Positions 1-6,829 of a DNA stretch of 8,931 nucleotides are shown piece after piece. The stretch comes from an uncultured Collinsella sp. Lineage in GTDB: Bacteria > Actinomycetota > Coriobacteriia > Coriobacteriales > Coriobacteriaceae. The first letter of the stretch is position 1; each line of letters begins with the position of its first letter. A program made the translations under genes and the position numbers. The stretch lies in assembly GCA_905204635.1 (NCBI GenBank), contig CAJLAN010000056.1:1-8931 (forward strand). Reading direction: 5' to 3'. The notes beneath the pieces were generated by a model. The model worked only from the letters and a program-made list of their open reading frames with translations, made no database searches and had not been told where the DNA came from.

Positions 1-514
<514 letters not shown>

Positions 515-526
515 GGTAGGACCTCC

Positions 527-1888
527 TTACAGACCGGCGATATGATCAGCGGGCGTCGCGACGACCTGTCCGGCGCTCTTGGCGGGACGCTTCTTCTTGG
601 TTTCGGCCGTGCCCAACAGCCTCGCCTCCAGACCGCTCACCAAGCGCGCAAGCGGCAGGGTAATGACCAGATAGAACAGGGCGGCAACCACATACGGCGT
701 AATGGAGCCCGTCGTTGCCACGATGGTGCGGGCGTTCATGACGATCTCGACCACGCCCACGGCGGCAAGCAGCGACGTGTCCTTGTAGAGCAGGATGAAC
801 TCACTGGTCAGCGTAGGCAGGACATTGCGGAACGTCTGCGGAATCATAACGTAGAGCAGCGTCTGGAAGGCATTCATGCCCAGCGAGCGAGCGGCCTCGT
901 TTTGGCCCTTGGGAATCGATTGAATACCGGCACGGAAGATCTCACACAGGTACGCAGACGAGTTCATGGCCATGACGATAACGCCCAAGACATAGTCGTC
1001 CACCTTGACGCCGGCAAGCGGCAGGCCAAAGAATGCAATATAGATCTGCAGGAACGCCGGCGTACCGCGGATGATATTCACATAGATGCCGGCAAGGCAG
1101 CGCAGGATGCGCGATTTGGATATGCGCATGAGCGACAGGGCAAAGCCAAAGGGGATCGCCAGCGGAAACGCCACAAGCACAATCGAGAGCGACATAAGGA
1201 AGCCCTTGAAGACGATCGGCAGGCTTTGGACCAAAATGACCGGGTTCAAGAACAGGCGCAGGAACATATTGGAGTTCCAGGCCTCGACCCACGGCTGCCC
1301 CTTAAGATCGGCCAGGAAGGTATCGAAGGCCGTCACGCCCTTAATCTCGACGGAAGGAATCTTGGAAATCTTCTTGGTCGAACCGTCGGCGAGCGTATAG
1401 GTGCCGCTAAAGGCCTCATCGCCGCCCTCGACGGGAAACGTCACGCCGTAGACCTCAACGCGGAAATAGCCGCCGGCGGGCGCCGTCTCGCCAAAGTCGA
1501 TCTTGAGCGTCTGGCCGTTAGCCTTGCACGTGGGCTTCATGGGCGTACGATCCATGAGGTCCTCGCCCGAGAGCATCGTCAATCGCGTGTCATCGGTACC
1601 AAACGTCGTACCGTCGACAAACGTCAGCGAAAGACCGCTCAGCTCCTCGTCGGCATCGGCCTGAACCTCCCAGGTAATGCGCGTCTCGGTGCCGCCGACC
1701 ACAGCGCTGCCCGAACCGGTGTTGGGTCGGGCGGTAATCTTTGCGGTCTCAAGCGCCTGGGCGGTCGTGGGCGCATATGCCCCCGCGCACACCAGCGCGA
1801 GCGCCACGGCCATGACGCAGGCTAGCTTTTGGAGCAAGGCGGGCAGTGGAAAACGCTGCTCCGCGGCCCCTTTGTTCAGTCGAGACAA
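527..1888 (-). CDS. Amino acid ABC transporter permease with an N-terminal signal peptide and extracytoplasmic domain
   Basis: This is the membrane subunit of the importer (453 aa). I chose the TTG start at 1888 because AGGAG lies five bases upstream and the resulting N-terminus is a good signal peptide: basic residues R3, K6, R12 and K21, a hydrophobic core at about 22-37, and AQA at 44-46. Residues about 47-185 are polar, rich in Gly, Thr and alternating strands, and probably a beta-sandwich exposed outside the cell; I do not recognise the family. Residues about 205-425 are a HisM/GlnP-type permease domain with several hydrophobic segments and the EAA loop EAARSLGMNAF at 331-341, ending ...VMIPQTFRNVLP, which contacts the ATPase. 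The C-terminus is a basic tail (KKKRPAK). Typical family members are roughly 220-280 aa without such an N-terminal domain. Alternatively, the signal may stay uncleaved as an extra membrane anchor. An in-frame reading extends upstream to 1993, but it runs through terminator-like hairpins and lacks a good SD. Confidence 0.9.
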   Translation of the reverse strand: MSRLNKGAAEQRFPLPALLQKLACVMAVALALVCAGAYAPTTAQALETAKITARPNTGSGSAVVGGTETRITWEVQADADEELSGLSLTFVDGTTFGTDDTRLTMLSGEDLMDRTPMKPTCKANGQTLKIDFGETAPAGGYFRVEVYGVTFPVEGGDEAFSGTYTLADGSTKKISKIPSVEIKGVTAFDTFLADLKGQPWVEAWNSNMFLRLFLNPVILVQSLPIVFKGFLMSLSIVLVAFPLAIPFGFALSLMRISKSRILRCLAGIYVNIIRGTPAFLQIYIAFFGLPLAGVKVDDYVLGVIVMAMNSSAYLCEIFRAGIQSIPKGQNEAARSLGMNAFQTLLYVMIPQTFRNVLPTLTSEFILLYKDTSLLAAVGVVEIVMNARTIVATTGSITPYVVAALFYLVITLPLARLVSGLEARLLGTAETKKKRPAKSAGQVVATPADHIAGL

Positions 1889-1923
1889 GGTGGCTCCTAT
1901 CGTAGAAGTTGCCGACAAAACGA

Positions 1924-1942
1924 GACGGAAACGCTCTCCGTC
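1924..1942 (-). terminator. Second, weaker attenuator-like hairpin
   Basis: A 6-bp stem (GACGGA with TCCGTC, 7-nt loop) is followed on the minus strand by TCGTTTTG. It lies directly downstream of the stronger hairpin at 1957-1984 and upstream of the permease SD. It may act as a tandem attenuator, but the stem is short. Confidence 0.35.
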
Positions 1943-1956
1943 AAGAGAAGCGCAAA

Positions 1957-1984
1957 GGCCCTCTCCGCCAAAACGGAAAGGGCC
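1957..1984 (-). terminator. Terminator-like hairpin between binding-protein and permease genes
   Basis: On the minus strand, an 11-bp stem (GGCCCTTTCCG with CGGAGAGGGCC, one G-U pair) encloses a 6-nt loop and is followed by TTTGCG. It lies after the binding-protein stop and before the permease TTG start, so it probably acts as a partial terminator or a 3'-end stabiliser that makes the binding protein more abundant than the membrane subunits. The short T-run argues against complete termination. Confidence 0.65.
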
Positions 1985-1992
1985 CGCGCGCA

Positions 1993-2015
1993 ATCAAGTA
2001 ACTATTTTACTTGAT
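1993..2015 (-). other. Hairpin spanning the binding-protein stop codon
   Basis: ATCAAGTA and TACTTGAT form a perfect 8-bp inverted repeat with a 7-nt loop, containing the last codons and the TAA stop at 2009-2007. It is AT-rich with no U-tract directly after it, so it is more likely an mRNA 3'-end protecting structure than a terminator by itself. Confidence 0.4.
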
Positions 2016-2867
2016 GTTGTACCTAGCCATGAGGGCGTCAACGGTACCGTCATCGGTCAGGTCCTTGATGGCCTGGTTGATGTCGTCCTTGAGCTTGGTG
2101 TTGCCCTGGTTGATGGCGATGGCGTACTCCTCGCCGGTGCTGATCTGCTTGATGGTCTGGCAGGTGTTGAACTGCTCGGCGGTCAGCTGGCTGGCAACGG
2201 AGCGGTTGGTGACTACGGCGTCACCCTTATCGGACTGCAAGGCGCTGAAGCACTCGGTAGCATCCTTGTAGGGGACGATCTTGGCCTTGGGGAAGTTCTC
2301 CTGGGCAAAGGCCTCGGCGGTCGAGCCAGACTGGACGATGATGGTAGCGTCGGCGTTGTTGAGCTTCTCGCTGTAGTTGTCAGCCGTGATGTCGGCGTTA
2401 TCGACCTTGGTCACGATAGCTTGATCGTCCATGTAGTAGGAATCGGAGAAAGTGACTTCCTTCTCACGCTCGGGAGTGTCGGTGATAGCCGCGATGGAGA
2501 CGTCATACTTGGCACCCGAAGCGACGCCCGGAACCAGCGTGTCAAAGTCATTGTTGACGTACTCGACATCCAGGCCCAGCTTGTCGCCGATAGCCTTAAT
2601 GAGCTCAAGGTCAAAGCCCTGATAATCGCCATTGTCGTCCTTGTACTCAAACGGGGCGTACTCGGCAGAGGTGCCGACGGTTAGCGTGCCGTCCTTGACG
2701 AGCGCGTACTCCTTGGAGCCGTCGACCTTCTCGACCTTTACGTCGTCAGAGCTGCTGGAACCGGCATCAGAACCAGAGGTGGCGTTGGACGAACCGCAGC
2801 CCGTCAGAGCAAGGGCGAGCGCCATAGCACCCGTGGCGGCAAATGCGCCAAGCTTCTTCAGCTTCAT
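2007..2867 (-). CDS. Amino acid ABC transporter substrate-binding lipoprotein
   Basis: This is the extracellular receptor (286 aa) that would capture an amino acid and hand it to the permease. The N-terminus MKLKKLGAFAATGAMALALA leads into the lipobox LTGC, with C24 as the lipidation site, then a Ser/Gly/Asp-rich linker to about residue 42. The mature part is a bacterial solute-binding family 3 protein (PF00497): GTSAEYAPFEY at 65-75, GFDLELIKAIGDKLG at 84-98, and TDTPEREKEVTFSDSYY at 129-145. The arginine in the TPER motif usually binds the ligand carboxylate. The start is ATG at 2867, with AAGGAG seven bases upstream; longer readings have no lipoprotein signal. It is the first gene of the operon, as usual for this class. 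The substrate is probably a polar amino acid, but the exact ligand cannot be read from the sequence. Confidence 0.95.
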   Translation of the reverse strand: MKLKKLGAFAATGAMALALALTGCGSSNATSGSDAGSSSSDDVKVEKVDGSKEYALVKDGTLTVGTSAEYAPFEYKDDNGDYQGFDLELIKAIGDKLGLDVEYVNNDFDTLVPGVASGAKYDVSIAAITDTPEREKEVTFSDSYYMDDQAIVTKVDNADITADNYSEKLNNADATIIVQSGSTAEAFAQENFPKAKIVPYKDATECFSALQSDKGDAVVTNRSVASQLTAEQFNTCQTIKQISTGEEYAIAINQGNTKLKDDINQAIKDLTDDGTVDALMARYNIK

Positions 2868-2924
2868 AATCAGTCTCCTTCCAATGACCCCGTGTAATTC
2901 AGAGGTCTGCAAAAACTGAGGGTT

Positions 2925-2953
2925 ATTATGCACCCGCCTGGGAGAATCTGCAA
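2925..2953 (-). promoter_or_regulatory. Candidate sigma-70-type promoter of the amino acid transporter operon
   Basis: On the minus strand, TTGCAG (2953-2948), a 17-nt spacer and CATAAT (2930-2925) lie about 60 bp upstream of the binding-protein ATG, in the 147-bp gap after nfo. The -10 matches 5 of 6 consensus positions, while the -35 is weak. No clear operator or riboswitch fold was found in the leader. Confidence 0.45.
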
Positions 2954-2977
2954 TTAGAAAACTGATTGAAACAAACC

Positions 2978-3007
2978 CATAACGTGAATGGAGCACTCCA
3001 CTTTATG
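2978..3007 (-). terminator. Possible terminator after nfo
   Basis: Nested inverted repeats lie 8 bp after the nfo stop: CATAA/TTATG outside and TGGAG/CTCCA inside, followed on the minus strand by GGTTTGTTTC. The helix is interrupted and the T-run is mixed, so this is a weak call. It fits the presence of a new promoter just downstream for the transporter operon. Confidence 0.35.
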
Positions 3008-3014
3008 ACAGTCA

Positions 3015-3881
3015 TTACTGCTGCAATGACCTTAGCAGTTTGATTTCAGCCGCATAACCTGCAAGTTCGTTCGGTGTCTCCAAAATGAATGGCAAGGCAC
3101 GCAAACGGTCATTCGATACAATATTCTGCATAACCTGCATACCACCGCCAAACTCTTCGCTACCCAGGTAGCCCTTACCGATGCATTCGTGGCGGTCCTT
3201 ATGGGCGCCGCGGGGATTCTTAGAGTCATTGATATGCACGGCGCGCAAGCGCTCGATACCTACCACACGATCAAACTCGTCAAGCACACCGTCAAGATCG
3301 TGGACGATGTCATAGCCGGCGTCATTCACATGGCGGGTGTCCAAGCAAACGCCCAACTTGGCCGACAGCTCGGGGCGCTTGTCGGCAACCCCCTCGATGA
3401 TGACAGCCAGCTCCTCAAAGCTGCGGCCCACCTCGGTGCCTTTGCCGGCCATGGTCTCGAGCAGCACCGTCGTCTGCTGGCCCTCAAACATCACCTGGCA
3501 CAGGGTGTCGACGATCATCTGAATGCCGGCGTCGGAGCCCTGCCCCACATGCGCACCGGGATGGAAGTTGTAGTAGTTGCCGGGCAGCGCCTCCATGCGC
3601 TGCAGGTCCTCCGCCATGGCCCCTAGGGCAAACTCGCGCGCCCGCTCCTTGACCGAGCAGGGGTTATAGGTATACGGGGCATGAGCCACGAGCGGGCCAA
3701 AGTCGTTTTGCTCCATAAGCTCGCGCAGGGCCGCCACGTCATCTATGTCAAGGTCTTTCGCCTTGCCGCCGCGCGGGTTGCGCGTAAAGAATGCAAAGGT
3801 ATTGGCGCCAATGGACAGCGCCGTCTCCCCCATTGCCCGATAGCCCTTCGTCGTGGATAGGTGACACCCAATCGTCAGCAT
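3015..3881 (-). CDS. nfo: Endonuclease IV (deoxyribonuclease IV, AP endonuclease)
   Basis: This enzyme cleaves the DNA backbone 5' of abasic sites in base excision repair, using a three-metal (zinc) centre in a TIM barrel. The 288-aa length is typical. Residues at the positions expected for the nine metal ligands are present: H67 (VAHAPY), H107 (NFHPGAH), E142 (LLETMAG), D181 and H184 ([12 protein letters not shown]), H216 (VHINDS), D229 and H231 ([10 protein letters not shown]), and E268 (FILETPN). The start is ATG at 3881, with GGGGGAG six bases upstream. The 172-bp gap from the preceding oxidoreductase gene contains copy 1 of the palindromic element, whose hairpin ends just ahead of this SD. 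It is co-directional with the two oxidoreductase genes, but shared transcription is uncertain. Confidence 0.96.
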   Translation of the reverse strand: MLTIGCHLSTTKGYRAMGETALSIGANTFAFFTRNPRGGKAKDLDIDDVAALRELMEQNDFGPLVAHAPYTYNPCSVKERAREFALGAMAEDLQRMEALPGNYYNFHPGAHVGQGSDAGIQMIVDTLCQVMFEGQQTTVLLETMAGKGTEVGRSFEELAVIIEGVADKRPELSAKLGVCLDTRHVNDAGYDIVHDLDGVLDEFDRVVGIERLRAVHINDSKNPRGAHKDRHECIGKGYLGSEEFGGGMQVMQNIVSNDRLRALPFILETPNELAGYAAEIKLLRSLQQ

Positions 3882-3900
3882 CCCCAGCTCCCCCTCATCT

Positions 3901-3983
3901 GTTGCGGTGAAATAGTTCCTGTCGGTGCCTTATTCTGCCGCAAACAGGAACTATTCCACCGCAAGTTATAAAAGGGTCATCAG
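3901..3983 (-). repeat. Palindromic intergenic element, copy 1 (upstream of nfo)
   Basis: This is an 83-bp unit matching 5088-5170 at 76 of 83 positions with no gap. Its 21-nt outer arms (3902-3922 and 3944-3964) are complementary except for one position, which becomes a G-U pair only in the minus-strand transcript, the sense of the flanking genes. The 21-nt loop holds a third half-site (3930-3943, ending CTGCCGCAA) that repeats the end of the downstream arm (CCACCGCAA). The outer flank TATAAAAGGG.CATCAG is also shared with copy 2. No T-run follows on either strand, so it is not an ordinary intrinsic terminator. On the mRNA the hairpin ends 5 nt before the nfo SD. No mobile-element gene is nearby. 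Confidence 0.9.
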
Positions 3984-4053
3984 AGATGCGGGCCACCGAG
4001 CACTACGGCTACGGGCGCCGGTGTCATGATCCCCTACGCGTCAGCGACAAGTC

Positions 4054-5073
4054 CTAGAGGGATAGACGGATTGCATCGATAATGCGCGCGCAACGCTGTG
4101 TGGCGGCAAGGGGCATGACGGGACTCTCGAGTTTCCCCGCCCGGATGAGCTGGTTCGCATGCTGGATTTCGCCGTAGAAATCATCGACCTCAAACGGGGC
4201 ATTTATTTCGAGCATTCGTCCGTTGGAGTACCTCACATGGGCGAGCTCGGGGCGATGGAGGCGCTCGATTTCCAACGAGCCCCGCTCGCAGGCAATCGTT
4301 AAGCGACTTTCATATGCTGCTTTGCCGTCGCACGCCATATGAATGGGTATGCCGCCGACGCTCATATGGATCTCATCGGCCCAATCCACGCGGCCGCCCG
4401 ATACGTCACGCCAGCGAACTTCACGAGACGAAACATCGCACGCACCCGCAAGCAGATCCTCAAACCACCCGACCGCATAGCAGCCCATGTCATATAGACA
4501 GCCACCCTGCAACGGATCGAGCAGATAACTCGAAGGGGGCTCACCATAATCGAGTTTTTGCACGCTTTCGATCGAGACGATACGGCCGAGTTTGCCCGAC
4601 GCAAGTAAGCCCTTCACGCGAGTATGCATCGGACAAAACCGATTTTTCATCGCCTCCATAAACGGCACACCGCACCCACGGGAAACGGAGGCGACCGCAT
4701 GGGCCTCTTCTTCATTCAAAACGGCCGGCTTTTCGCACAGTACGGCCTTTCCCGCGCGCAATGCCCGACAGACCCAATGCGCATGCATGCCATGTGGAAG
4801 AGCCAAGTAAATTGCGTCGACATCGAGGTCGGCAATCAGCGCATCATAAGCCGCATCGCCGCTGTCGTCAGCCGTGGCATAACTGTGCGCGGCATCAATC
4901 GAAAACGCCCTGCAAAACTCCTCAACATGCGAAGGAGTGCGACCGGCGGCAGCTACAAGCCGTGCCCCGTCCACCTCCTTGAGCGACGATGCAAATCGAT
5001 GCGAAATGCGCCCGGCGCCCAAAACGCCCCAACGAACCTCACGTAAATCATCACATGAATCCCGATGGCCCAC
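4054..5073 (-). CDS. Gfo/Idh/MocA-family NAD(P)-dependent oxidoreductase
   Basis: This is a probable cytoplasmic dehydrogenase acting on a sugar, a polyol or a related alcohol (339 aa). The N-terminal Rossmann fold carries VRWGVLGAGRI near residue 13. It is followed by LALPHGMHAHW and the family motif GKAVLCEKPA, whose lysine is usually catalytic. GGCLYDMGCYA begins the C-terminal alpha/beta domain, as in the dimeric dihydrodiol dehydrogenase-like branch. I chose GTG at 5073 because AAGGGGG lies five bases upstream and only a few residues precede the Rossmann strand, as is usual. A longer reading from TTG at 5151 would translate the palindromic element and is not credible. The gene is flanked on both sides by copies of that element. 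The substrate is unknown. An aldo/keto reductase upstream hints at linked carbohydrate redox chemistry, which is only an inference. Confidence 0.9.
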   Translation of the reverse strand: MGHRDSCDDLREVRWGVLGAGRISHRFASSLKEVDGARLVAAAGRTPSHVEEFCRAFSIDAAHSYATADDSGDAAYDALIADLDVDAIYLALPHGMHAHWVCRALRAGKAVLCEKPAVLNEEEAHAVASVSRGCGVPFMEAMKNRFCPMHTRVKGLLASGKLGRIVSIESVQKLDYGEPPSSYLLDPLQGGCLYDMGCYAVGWFEDLLAGACDVSSREVRWRDVSGGRVDWADEIHMSVGGIPIHMACDGKAAYESRLTIACERGSLEIERLHRPELAHVRYSNGRMLEINAPFEVDDFYGEIQHANQLIRAGKLESPVMPLAATQRCARIIDAIRLSL

Positions 5074-5087
5074 GACAGCCCCCTTCA

Positions 5088-5170
5088 GTTGCGGTGAAAT
5101 AGTTCCTGTTTGGCCCCTATTCTGCCGCAAACAGGAACTATTCCACCGCAAGCTATAAAAGGGGCATCAG
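5088..5170 (-). repeat. Palindromic intergenic element, copy 2 (between aldo/keto reductase and Gfo/Idh genes)
   Basis: This is the second copy of the 83-bp unit at 3901-3983. Here the arms extend to 24 nt (5089-5112 with 5128-5151) around a 15-nt loop, again with a single mismatch that is a G-U pair in the minus-strand RNA. The inner half-site (5117-5130) is kept although the neighbouring loop bases differ from copy 1. The unit covers the stop codon of the aldo/keto reductase (5169-5167) at one end. At the other end its hairpin stops 3 nt before the SD of the oxidoreductase gene. No U-tract follows. Confidence 0.9.
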
Positions 5171-6372
5171 GAGTGCGTTTTGCAAAAGGCTTTAAGTGCG
5201 GCCGTTACGGGGCCAGGCTGGAAACGTCGGCGCACATCGTCGAGACGCTCGGGAATATCGATGTGCTGCGGGCAGTGACGTGCGCATTTGCCGCACTTGA
5301 CGCAATTGCTCACCAGCTTGGGCTCGTTCGTCCGCACCGCGCTCGCCGTAAAGTATTGAGACAACCCCGTAAACCAACTATGCGCGTAGCTCGCGTTGTA
5401 GGCGCCAAAGCAGCCGGGAATATTGATACCCTTGGGGCACGGCATGCAGTAGCCGCACCCCGTACAGGGCACGCGATTCGATTTCTCAAACTCTCCCAGC
5501 ACACGCGCGATGGTATCGAGCTGCTCTGTCGTCATCGAATCCGGCAGTGCGCGATCCGCCAATGCCGCGTTCTCGTCCACCTGCGCGGTATCGGTCATGC
5601 CCGAAAGCAGCATCGTGACTTGAGGATGATTCCATACCCACGAAAGGCCCCAAGCAGCCGGCGTCTTCAGGTACGAATCGCGTACGTCATCGAATAAGGC
5701 GCGGGCCCGCGGGGGCAGCTTGCCCGCCAGGCGTCCACCCAAAAGCGGTTCCATCACAAACACCGCGAGCCCGCGCTCGGCGGCTGCCATGAGTCCCGCC
5801 GTTCCCGCTTGGTAGCGCTCTCCGGCATAGTTGTACTGGATCTGGCAAAAATCCCAGTCATACGCGTCAAGCATCATGAGGAAATCCGCCGCACCGCCGT
5901 GGTACGAAAAACCTATCTGGCGAATACGCCCCGCAGCCTTTTGGTGCGCAATCCAGTCCTCGATACCCAAAGCTGCCACGCGCTCCCACTGCGCGGGCGA
6001 GGTGATGTTGTGCATGAGGTAGTAGTCGATATGGTCAGTCCGCAAACGGCGCAGCTGCTCGTCAAAAAAGCGGTCGAAATCCTCCGCACATTTGCACGAA
6101 GCGTGCGGCAACTTGGTCGCGAGCAAAATCTGGTCGCGCAGACCCAGGCGCTCAAGCGAAGCTCCCACACAAGCTTCGTTACCGGGGTAGAGATAGGCCG
6201 TGTCCAGATAGGTTATCCCTTGCTCCACCGCACGGGAAATGATGGCATCGGCCGTCTTCGCATCGGGATGTCCCGGCGCACCGGGAAACCTCATGCAGCC
6301 CAGACCCAGAGCGGATATTCGGTTACCACTTTTGGGGTCAACACGGTATTGCACGGCCCCTCCCTTCGCCAT
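5167..6372 (-). CDS. Aldo/keto reductase with C-terminal [4Fe-4S] ferredoxin-like domain
   Basis: This is a predicted cytoplasmic oxidoreductase (401 aa). The N-terminal TIM barrel (about 8-280) has the AKR tetrad: D57 and Y62 in YLDTAYLYPGNE, K87 in LATKLPH, and H121 in YYLMHNI. The C-terminal part has two cysteine motifs, C303-x2-C306-x2-C309-x2-C312-P and C357-x2-C360-x2-C363-x3-C367-P, which suggest two [4Fe-4S] clusters and electron transfer to or from ferredoxin-type partners. This architecture is known in anaerobes and usually annotated only as aldo/keto reductase; the natural substrate is not known. The start is ATG at 6372, where the SD is weak (GGGG). A longer in-frame extension to 6471 has no SD and no family similarity that I can see. 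It is probably the first gene of the run leading to the Gfo/Idh oxidoreductase, 93 bp downstream. Confidence 0.93.
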   Translation of the reverse strand: MAKGGAVQYRVDPKSGNRISALGLGCMRFPGAPGHPDAKTADAIISRAVEQGITYLDTAYLYPGNEACVGASLERLGLRDQILLATKLPHASCKCAEDFDRFFDEQLRRLRTDHIDYYLMHNITSPAQWERVAALGIEDWIAHQKAAGRIRQIGFSYHGGAADFLMMLDAYDWDFCQIQYNYAGERYQAGTAGLMAAAERGLAVFVMEPLLGGRLAGKLPPRARALFDDVRDSYLKTPAAWGLSWVWNHPQVTMLLSGMTDTAQVDENAALADRALPDSMTTEQLDTIARVLGEFEKSNRVPCTGCGYCMPCPKGINIPGCFGAYNASYAHSWFTGLSQYFTASAVRTNEPKLVSNCVKCGKCARHCPQHIDIPERLDDVRRRFQPGPVTAALKAFCKTHS

Positions 6373-6441
6373 CAGCGCCCCGGCAAGGCGAAACACAATG
6401 GTCACGCAGCCGAAACATCGTGGAATCGCAATCGAGAATGT

Positions 6442-6471
6442 ATCGTAACGTAGCAGAAATCGAGCCGTCAC
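6442..6471 (-). promoter_or_regulatory. Weak candidate promoter for the aldo/keto reductase gene
   Basis: In the 145-bp divergent gap, the minus strand reads GTGACG (6471-6466), an 18-nt spacer and TACGAT (6447-6442), each matching 4 of 6 consensus positions, about 70 bp ahead of the ATG. No convincing plus-strand promoter was found for the small ORF at 6518, and no operator-like palindrome stands out. Confidence 0.25.
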
Positions 6472-6517
6472 GACACCGCTTTAACATCAGCAAAAAGCCC
6501 GATGAAAGGAAGCGACC

Positions 6518-6712
6518 GTGACCACACGTGAGGACGCCTACCCCTACCCCGGCGAGCAGTACATCCTCTCGGTCGACCGCTATCAGATCGAGGTCATGGA
6601 CCATCTGGACGAGCTTCCCGCCACAGGCGCCGTCATCTTCTGCACCTTCCCCAAGGTGCGCGATGGCGTTGGATATCCCGCACGCGTTTTCGCGGTCTGT
6701 CCCGCAGCGTAA
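6518..6712 (+). CDS. Small 64-aa protein resembling the C-terminal end of the cyclase/arylformamidase family; possible remnant
   Basis: A GTG start with AAAGGA about seven bases upstream gives a 64-aa protein. An in-frame stop at 6503-6505 closes the reading frame upstream, so no longer gene reads into it. The N-terminal half (MTTREDAYPYPGEQYIL) is unfamiliar. From about residue 27, MDHLDELPATGAVIFC followed by FPKVRDGVGYPARVFAV follows the pattern at the end of cyclase/kynurenine formamidase-like proteins (PF04199): a Leu-Pro-x-x-Gly turn, a hydrophobic strand, P-K-V, then G-x-P-x-R-x-x-A. The metal-binding histidine motifs of that family, found in the N-terminal part, are absent here, so it should not be an active enzyme alone. 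It could be a remnant of a deleted gene or a small protein in its own right. It is a neighbour of, but 117 bp from, the ketopantoate reductase gene. Confidence 0.55.
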   Translation: MTTREDAYPYPGEQYILSVDRYQIEVMDHLDELPATGAVIFCTFPKVRDGVGYPARVFAVCPAA

Positions 6713-6751
6713 GCTCCACGCGTCCATTCATTTAAAAATCGCCACCCTGCA

Positions 6752-6779
6752 TGCACAAGGTGCGCTGGCGGCATACAAT
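6752..6779 (+). promoter_or_regulatory. Candidate promoter of the ketopantoate reductase gene
   Basis: TGCACA (6752-6757), a 16-nt spacer and TACAAT (6774-6779) lie about 50 bp upstream of the ATG at 6830. The -10 matches 5 of 6 consensus positions and the -35 matches 4 of 6. This suggests the gene can be transcribed independently of the small upstream ORF. Confidence 0.4.
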
Positions 6780-6829
6780 CCATCAGGCGCCCCTTACGCG
6801 GGCACCTTTTATATGGGGAGATAATTCAC

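Noticed and set aside
1677..2684. A 335-codon plus-strand frame opposite the permease start and binding-protein gene
   Set aside because: It covers two real genes and the hairpin-rich gap on the other strand, has low-complexity Val/Leu/Gly/Asp sequence, and no SD-supported start.
3901..3964. Reading the palindromic element as an intrinsic terminator
   Set aside because: Neither strand has a T-run after the stem. On the coding strand it is followed by a purine-rich SD instead.
3901..3983. CRISPR array or transposon end for the repeated palindrome
   Set aside because: There are only two copies, more than 1.1 kb apart with a full gene between them, no regular spacers, no cas or transposase genes, and no target-site duplication that I can see.
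3984..4032. A 14-codon minus-strand ORF beginning ATG ACA CCG and ending at the outer edge of repeat copy 1
   Set aside because: It is very short, has a poorly spaced SD-like GGGG and no recognisable features; probably chance, although its TGA aligns with the stop codon that ends the gene at copy 2.
5074..5151. N-terminal extension of the Gfo/Idh gene from TTG at 5151
   Set aside because: It would translate the palindromic element itself. The GTG at 5073 has a strong SD and places the Rossmann motif at the usual distance.
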